From Candidatus Altimarinota bacterium (GTDB taxonomy: Bacteria > Patescibacteriota > Gracilibacteria > Absconditabacterales > Absconditicoccaceae), in contig JAMOTU010000131.1 of the NCBI GenBank assembly GCA_027062165.1, forward strand, positions 1 through 6,767: 6,767 nt of DNA, given 5' to 3'. Under the pieces are notes generated by a model. It was given only the letters and a program-made list of their open reading frames with translations. It did not search any database and had not been told where the DNA came from. Positions 1 through 6,767 of this stretch are shown here, piece by piece. The translations under genes and the position numbers were made by a program. Position 1 is the first letter of the stretch. Every line of letters starts with the position of its first letter.

Positions 1-3
1 ACA

Positions 4-573
4 ATGATACAAAAATTTCCTAAAAAGATTAATAAAAAATGGCAAAGATTCAATAAATTAGAAAAACTTTTTATAATTTACACAGTCCTAATCCCTTTTT
101 TAATGTTTTTTTTACCAATTATAAAAAAAGTAGATTTAAACTGACAAAAAGTATGGTCTACAACTATATTTAATAAATTTTTTTTCACCTTAGATATTTT
201 CATAATCATCCTAATAACAACTTTAATACTATGGAATACTAGTTATAGATTTAGGAAACTAGTCTATCTCTTAGTCTGATTTAAAGAAAATGAAAGTCTT
301 GTAAACTTTGCTATTCTTTTCAACCTTACCATTATAATGTTAACTATATGAGTTTTAATTAAACTACTCAATAATCTATTTATAGAAACTATAAAATTAG
401 ATTTTTGATTCTATATAATAAGTATTTATCTAGTAATTGGTCTCATCATCAATCTAGTATTATCTTTAAATTTTTCTACAAAAAGAAAAAAAGCAAATTT
501 AGTAAACATAATATCTCCTCAATATGAAACATCAACAGAAGAGAAAATCAAACAAGAAGTACTTTTCAAATAA
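4..573 (+). CDS. Four-helix membrane protein of unknown function
   Basis: I do not recognise this gene. With UGA read as Gly it gives 189 residues and ends at UAA. UGA codons lie at 142, 277, 349 and 406 (Gly 47, 92, 116, 135), so four of its five glycines are UGA. Four hydrophobic stretches look like membrane helices at about residues 22-40, 60-77, 102-121 and 136-155. A basic N-terminus (many Lys in the first 21 residues) and a charged, Lys/Glu-rich C-terminal tail suggest both ends face the cytoplasm. Only three bases precede this ATG and the frame is open to the window edge, so the true start could lie further upstream. The last 50 nt overlap the start of the next gene, suggesting a coupled pair. 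No enzymatic motif is visible. Confidence is good that it is coding and low on any function. Confidence 0.72.
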
Positions 574-736
574 AATACAATTTTTATTAAGTGGAATACT
601 TTTCTTATTTTTTCTTAACGGAAGCTTTTTTGTTTATATTATAAAACCAAAACGATTTATATTTTTTGTTGTATTAACTATTATATCAGGTATTTGGTAT
701 CGATTTAATTATAAAAAATTTTTTAAGAAAATTTAG
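524..736 (+). CDS. Small basic two-helix membrane protein, unknown function
   Basis: This is a 70-residue protein starting at the first ATG after an in-frame UAA (509-511) and ending at UAG. The first 17 residues are very basic (Lys, Arg, Gln, Asn). Two hydrophobic segments follow at about 18-41 and 45-59, and the C-terminal end is basic. This looks like a small inner-membrane protein, and I do not recognise a family. It overlaps the 3' end of the upstream four-helix protein by 50 nt, which is long for a genuine overlap, and its stop lies 14 nt inside the 3' end of rnpA on the other strand. All three glycines are GGN and none UGA, unlike its neighbour, but three codons prove nothing. The hydrophobic periodicity and typical membrane-protein charge pattern favour a real gene. 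A chance frame in AT-rich DNA remains possible. Confidence 0.55.
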   Translation: MKHQQKRKSNKKYFSNKIQFLLSGILFLFFLNGSFFVYIIKPKRFIFFVVLTIISGIWYRFNYKKFFKKI

Positions 737-1130
737 ATGAAATTTTTTTATCAATATTTTTAAAGCTATTCTCAAAAAACTCTATCAGTTTATCTTTCAA
801 TAAAACTTTATCAATAGATTCAATCTCAGGTTTCAAAGTCTGTATAGTTTTTTTATTAAAAATTATAAAAATTTTCCGATATTTTCAATCAATAGGTTTC
901 AAATGAAGATCATTAACTCTTATCCGATCATAAACTATTCTTTTTATAAAATTTCTTAAAGTAGCTTTTTTGGTCAATTTAACTGGTGGTAAAAATCAAA
1001 ATTGATTATATTTCCTATTTGGCCGTTGAGGCCATACAAAAAAACTAAAAAATTTTCCTGGAATAACTTTTTGTTTCCTAAATATGAAATTTACATCTTT
1101 TCTAGTAAGTTTATATTTTTTAGCAAGCAT
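723..1130 (-). CDS. rnpA: Ribonuclease P protein component RnpA
   Basis: RnpA is the protein subunit that binds the RNase P RNA and helps it cleave the 5' leader from pre-tRNAs. The 135-residue product (family usually about 110-130) has the expected order. A Lys/Arg-rich N-terminus contains K-L-T-R-K-D-V-N-F-I-F (residues 7-17), matching the family's 'RLT...DF..VF' start. A strand with F-G (Gly45 is a UGA codon) follows. Then comes the signature helix with K-K-A-T-L-R-N-F-I-K-R (54-64), equivalent to the RNR/K-R motif that contacts the RNA. The rest is divergent. The ATG directly follows the ligA stop (UAA then AUG, no spacer). An in-frame stop immediately upstream fixes this start, and translational coupling to ligA is likely. 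In most bacteria rnpA lies beside rpmH and yidC; here it is the distal gene of a ligA operon. Its 3' end overlaps a convergent small membrane gene by 14 nt. The identification rests on the signature helix and size and is fairly secure. Confidence 0.8.
724..750. terminator. Weak AT-only hairpin at the convergent gene ends
   Basis: Bases 724-734 can pair with 740-750 (one G-U pair) around a five-base loop. On the plus strand the 3' arm is T-rich, so the structure could weakly terminate the small membrane gene, whose stop is in the loop. On the minus strand it sits at the rnpA stop. The stem is nearly all A/T and such palindromes are common by chance here. This is an inference only. Confidence 0.25.
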
Positions 1131-3785
<2,655 letters not shown>

Positions 3786-3796
3786 TCTATTTAAAT

Positions 3797-3824
3797 TTGA
3801 AAAATTAAAAGATTTCTTTATAAA
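3797..3824 (+). promoter_or_regulatory. Candidate sigma-70 promoter for the FemAB gene
   Basis: TTGAAA at 3797-3802 and TATAAA at 3819-3824 are separated by 16 bases. This would place the transcript start about 35 nt before the FemAB ATG. The position in the only sizeable intergenic gap supports it. The composition is so AT-rich that near-matches arise easily. Confidence 0.35.
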
Positions 3825-3826
3825 AT

Positions 3827-3854
3827 TTTGTAATCAATTAAATTTTTATTTCAA
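3827..3854 (-). promoter_or_regulatory. Candidate sigma-70 promoter for ligA-rnpA
   Basis: On the minus strand TTGAAA (3854-3849) and TACAAA (3832-3827) are separated by 16 bases, giving a leader of about 35 nt before the ligA ATG. The predicted start region overlaps the -10 of the divergent FemAB promoter. It is supported by position and partial consensus match only. Confidence 0.33.
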
Positions 3855-3865
3855 GCTGTTAAACA

Positions 3866-4873
3866 ATGTACAACTACAACTTTTTTCAATCTAATCTATG
3901 GAAAACTATAAACAAAGAAATTTACAAAAAACCAATTTTTGAAATAGAAATATGAAACAAAACTTTTCGATGAATTGAAAAAACTCAAAAAAAATGACCT
4001 TTTAGACTTTCTTGGTACCAAATATTAGGAATTAAATTAGAAGATTTATGAGAAAATGAAGAAAAAATACAAAATAACCTAGAAAAAATCAAAAAAGACT
4101 TTAAAAATAAATGGGGTGATATTTTTTTTCAATTTGGATTTATTGATATAATATGAATTTTCAATAGTAAACATTTCAAAGATAAAAAAATACTTAAAAT
4201 ACTTTCAGAAGAAAGAAAAAACCAAAATAAAAAACTTGCTACTTTCTGATTAAAACCTTCTTTTAGAGAAAATATGCCAAAAGCTACTGTTATAATTGAT
4301 TTAAATCAATCTGATGATCAATTTTATAAAAATTTATCCTCTAACGCTCGTAATCATTACAATAAAGCAATAAGAAAAGGCCTATATTTCCAAATTGCTG
4401 AAAAAAAAGATTGGGAAGACTTTTACAATCTATGGCAACAAACCAGCGCTGAAAAATGATTCAATATTATACCCAAAAAACAATTTGATGAATTAAAAAA
4501 TTTTCTACTAGAAACGAACTCGTGAAATCTATTTTTAGCTAAAAAAGATAACCAGATAGTAAGTGGGAGTATATGTTTGTTTGATAGAAATTTCATAATA
4601 TATCTTTATGGTGCCACCAATAGACAATTTGGTAATATTGGAGCTCATCAATTTTTAAAAATAGAAATGTTTAAACGAGGTAAAAAAAACTGATTTTTAC
4701 GAGTGGATCTTTTAGGTAGTCCATCATTTATAGAAAAAAACTCCCCACTTTATGGAGTGGGAAGATTTAAATGGTCCTTAGGTGGTAAACAAATAGAATT
4801 TTTAGGAAGTTACGATCTAATATTCAATCAAAACTTATATCAAATTTTCAAACTAAAGAAACAGTTATGATAA
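3866..4873 (+). CDS. FemAB/FemX-family aminoacyl transferase (peptidoglycan bridge)
   Basis: FemAB-family proteins transfer amino acids from aminoacyl-tRNA to the stem peptide of lipid-linked peptidoglycan precursor on the inner membrane face, building the cross-bridge. This 335-residue product has the family's size and landmarks. The second GNAT-like half begins near residue 140 with S-N-A-R-N-H-Y-N-K-A-I-R-K-G (159-172), the 'R..v.kA...G' signature. Later come L-A-K-K-D-N-Q-I-V-S-G-S, L-Y-G-A-T-N, and an 'A..G....D..G' strand as G-F-L-R-V-D-L-L-G-S. The end carries G-R-F-K-W-S-L-G-G and E-F-L-G-S-Y-D, equivalent to the family's fK..fGg...ey.G. No signal peptide or membrane helix is present. 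Ten UGA codons encode Gly, including the last sense codon, just before the UAA. An in-frame UAA lies one codon before the ATG, fixing the start; there is no Shine-Dalgarno. The gene is divergent from ligA, and its stop abuts that of the convergent metallopeptidase-like gene. The amino acid and acceptor cannot be told from sequence. A role in another tRNA-dependent or BioF2-like acyl transfer is possible. Confidence 0.82.
4734..4764 (-). terminator. Intrinsic terminator, antisense inside the FemAB gene
   Basis: On the minus strand a nine-base-pair, GC-rich stem (4764-4756 with 4749-4741, one G-U pair) closes a six-base loop and is followed directly by seven U's (4740-4734). This is a textbook Rho-independent terminator and the most GC-rich short element I noticed in the window. 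It lies 109 nt past the stop of the M49-like gene, so it would end that transcript. It simultaneously encodes the S-P-L-Y-G-V-G stretch of the FemAB protein on the plus strand. On the plus strand the hairpin has no U-run after it, so FemAB transcription should pass. Confidence 0.75.
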
Positions 4874-6520
4874 CTAAAACTTTATTTTCTTTTTAAAAAA
4901 CTCAACCCAACTTTGTAAATCTTGATCTAATCACTTTAGAAATTCTTTTTCTAATTCCCTTTTTGCTTCAACAGATGATGATAATTCATATATTTCTTTT
5001 ATACGATTAAGAGTTATCTTCAAAGTATTTAAAAATTCCTTAAACTTTTCATTATTTATATCCAACTTCAATTCGTTATTTACAACGATTATTAAATTAT
5101 TATCTACTAAAACTTTGAAAATATAGCCACTGAGTACCCAATAAGGTTTACTATGAGGTTTGTCCCTTGAAGGAATTCTTCTAACAAAATCATAGATAAC
5201 AAAATAAATTAAATTTTCTATCTCCTTTTTAGTTAAATCTTCAAAATTATTATAAATATACAAAAAATAATAAAGAGTTGCCTTTAGTTCTTCTAAAATA
5301 CTATCATATTTGTGATCTAAAAATAAACTATGTCCAAACTCATGATATTTTACCTCATCAAAAACAATATTTTTAAAAATTTTCTTATCAATTTTTAATC
5401 ATAATTGTGATAAGTATTCATCAGCTTTATCAACCATTTTAAGATTTCTACTTTTGATCAAGTATATAATCTTTCAATGTTTATCAGATAAATTTTTATT
5501 ATTTGGGAAAGATCTTCATAAAACTTTAGCAAAACTTGTCCGTCAACTACCTAATATCAATTCAGTATAATAAAAATCTATTTTATCCATACCATAAGAA
5601 CTTCAAAAATATTTTTTAGACAAATTTTCTATCTGCTGTTTCTCACGATTATCCGTAGATTCAATAAGATGAATCTCAATTTCAGGATCAATAAAATTTT
5701 GATGATAATAATTTTCTAAAGGTAATAAAAACTTTATATTATTTTCATCATTTCTTTTTTTCCAACTTGGGATAACATTATTTTCTTCTAATTCAATGTA
5801 ACGATTATAATCTACACATCACCTCAATATTAAATCTACAAATCATAAAAAAGCTCCTTTTAAGTAAATATTATTAAATCTAAGAAATTCTTTTCTAACT
5901 TGCTCTAATTCTTTTTTACTAACAAATGCAGCATAAGAAACTATTTGTCAATTCAAGACTCCTCAGTAATAAACTTGTTTGCCAAAATTTTTATCTGTCA
6001 CTTTATCTATTTTTTCTTCCCAGTCAATAAAAATAGTATCAAAAATTTCTAAAAATCCTGATTCAATCAAATTTATTAAATCTGATATCTCTTCTTCTTT
6101 TAAAAAACTATTAAAATATCCTTCTTTTTTCAACAAAGATAAAATAATTTGCCTTATATATCTTTGCTTTAACATAATAAGTTCTCTTATCTTTCTTCTT
6201 CTCCATTTTATTATTTGATCCTTTTGTTGCTCTGACAATTCCTTTGAATTTTTTATCACATCTTCATATACTCAGATAGCTCAAAATCTATTTTCCTTAA
6301 AGGCATTTTTAAAATTTTCATCAAATCATTCTAATAATGCTTCCATCTCTTCGTTCACATATTCTTCAATTTCCTTTATCAAAATACCCAACTCATCAAA
6401 ATTTTCTGGTTTTTTAAATTCCTTTTTTAGCAAATTTGATAAAATCTTTTTAAAATCTACATTTTTTCAAATTCTTTCCTTTTCAAAACTAAGTATCAAT
6501 CTTTGTAAGTCCTTTTCCAT
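4874..6520 (-). CDS. M49 (dipeptidyl-peptidase III)-like zinc metallopeptidase
   Basis: A 548-residue protein with UGA read as Gly at 14 positions. The C-terminal half carries a zinc-peptidase signature: H-E-F-G-H (393-397, Glu394 the likely catalytic base), then E-E-L-K-A (410-414), whose Glu411 would be the third zinc ligand as in the E-E-x-(K/R)-A of M49 enzymes. Other features matching M49 relatives are F-P-N-N (338-341) ahead of a G-K-I-I-Y-L-I strand, and an Arg-rich segment ending in D-K-P-H-S (His456) followed by a helix and N-E-L-K-L-D. Classic M49 has a six-residue H-E-x-x-G-H with one extra residue and a longer gap to the Glu; here the motif has five residues and the gap is 13, as in the more distant relatives fused to Nudix domains in plants. 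The first ~250 residues are charged and helix-rich and I cannot assign them. There is no signal peptide, so it is probably cytoplasmic, trimming peptides. The start is the first ATG after an in-frame UAA (6548-6550), 43 nt behind lspA, so the two are probably co-transcribed. Activity is not demonstrated; another gluzincin clan member is the alternative. Confidence 0.6.
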
Positions 6521-6563
6521 TAAAAATAAATTAAAAAAATAAAAACCTTAACAAAAATTAAAC

Positions 6564-6767
6564 TTATTTTATATGATTCTTATCCTTTGTCAAATTTTTA
6601 TATATCAAAATCAAAACACCTATTGTCAAATATACATCTACTAAATTGAAAACAGGCCAAAAATGTAAATCTATAAAATCTCTTACTCCTCACAAAAAAA
6701 TCCTATCATTTACTTGCTATTACAACTATTTAACAATTTCTCTTGAATTTTTTATCAAAATTATTTA
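6564..6767 (-). pseudogene. lspA: lspA (signal peptidase II), C-terminal part, 5' region disrupted
   Basis: LspA is the membrane aspartyl protease that removes signal peptides from prolipoproteins. The clean frame covers 49 codons (6716 down to 6567) and contains the family's last third: D-R-I-F-L-G-G-V-R-D-F-I-D, with the first catalytic Asp, then W-P-V-F-N-L-V-D, the 'FN.AD' motif with the second Asp, then a final membrane helix and a Lys-rich tail. One Gly is UGA. Upstream, the same frame meets UAG at 6717, then UAA and UAG within the next few codons. The conserved 'GG..(G/S)NL(I)' stretch that should precede D-R is missing. Further upstream the frame resumes with plausible residues (I-I-L-I-K-N-S). 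This suggests small deletions or frameshifts near 6705-6730: a decayed gene, or sequencing or assembly error at a contig end. Only the C-terminal portion is visible because the window ends here. Confidence 0.65.

Noticed and set aside
713..724. A6T6 perfect palindrome
   Set aside because: It cannot form a hairpin with a loop and is unremarkable in DNA this AT-rich.
1020..1034. GGCC-loop-GGCC hairpin
   Set aside because: Five-base stem inside rnpA with no following U-run on either strand; explained by the P-Q-R-P codons.
5979..6218. Plus-strand open frame of 79 codons rich in Ile, Ser and Lys
   Set aside because: It is the antisense shadow of the helical N-terminal half of the M49-like gene, with no independent support.

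Overview
The window reads as extremely AT-rich, very compact bacterial DNA in which UGA encodes glycine (translation table 25). Under the standard code every large gene here shatters into short ORFs. Reading UGA as Gly restores continuous frames, and UGA falls exactly on invariant glycines: the T-R-G-D-G and N-A-A-A-G motifs, the zinc-finger C-x-x-C-G-G and V-G-R-T-G of DNA ligase LigA. Trp is written UGG, so this is not the mycoplasma code (UGA = Trp). UGA = Gly is known from Candidatus Gracilibacteria (BD1-5) and Absconditabacteria (SR1), so an uncultivated member of that branch of the Patescibacteria/CPR is the likely source. This is inferred from the code and composition, not from a phylogenetic marker.

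Layout, left to right. (1) 4-736, plus strand: two small membrane proteins of unknown function, a four-helix protein and a 70-residue two-helix protein that overlap by 50 nt. (2) 723-3785, minus strand: an operon of ligA (NAD-dependent DNA ligase, 884 aa, unusually long) followed with no spacer by rnpA (protein subunit of RNase P). rnpA converges on the small membrane gene with a 14-nt overlap. (3) 3786-3865: an 80-bp divergent intergenic region with candidate back-to-back promoters. (4) 3866-4873, plus strand: a FemAB/FemX-type aminoacyl transferase of peptidoglycan cross-bridge synthesis. (5) 4874-6520, minus strand: a 548-aa protein whose C-terminal half resembles family M49 (dipeptidyl-peptidase III-like) zinc metallopeptidases. 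Its stop abuts the FemAB stop with no base between them. Its best terminator candidate is a GC-rich hairpin plus seven U's lying antisense inside the FemAB coding sequence. (6) 6564-6767, minus strand: the C-terminal part of lspA (signal peptidase II), whose upstream part is broken by stop codons before the window edge.

Only two real gaps exist (80 and 43 bp), and no start codon has a recognisable Shine-Dalgarno sequence. The gene set is mostly housekeeping: DNA joining, tRNA 5' processing, cell-wall bridge formation, lipoprotein processing and peptide turnover. I see no mobile element, CRISPR array, tRNA, rRNA or riboswitch. The unusual content is the recoded genetic code, the enlarged LigA, the antisense-embedded terminator, and the M49-like protein with an N-terminal half I cannot assign.
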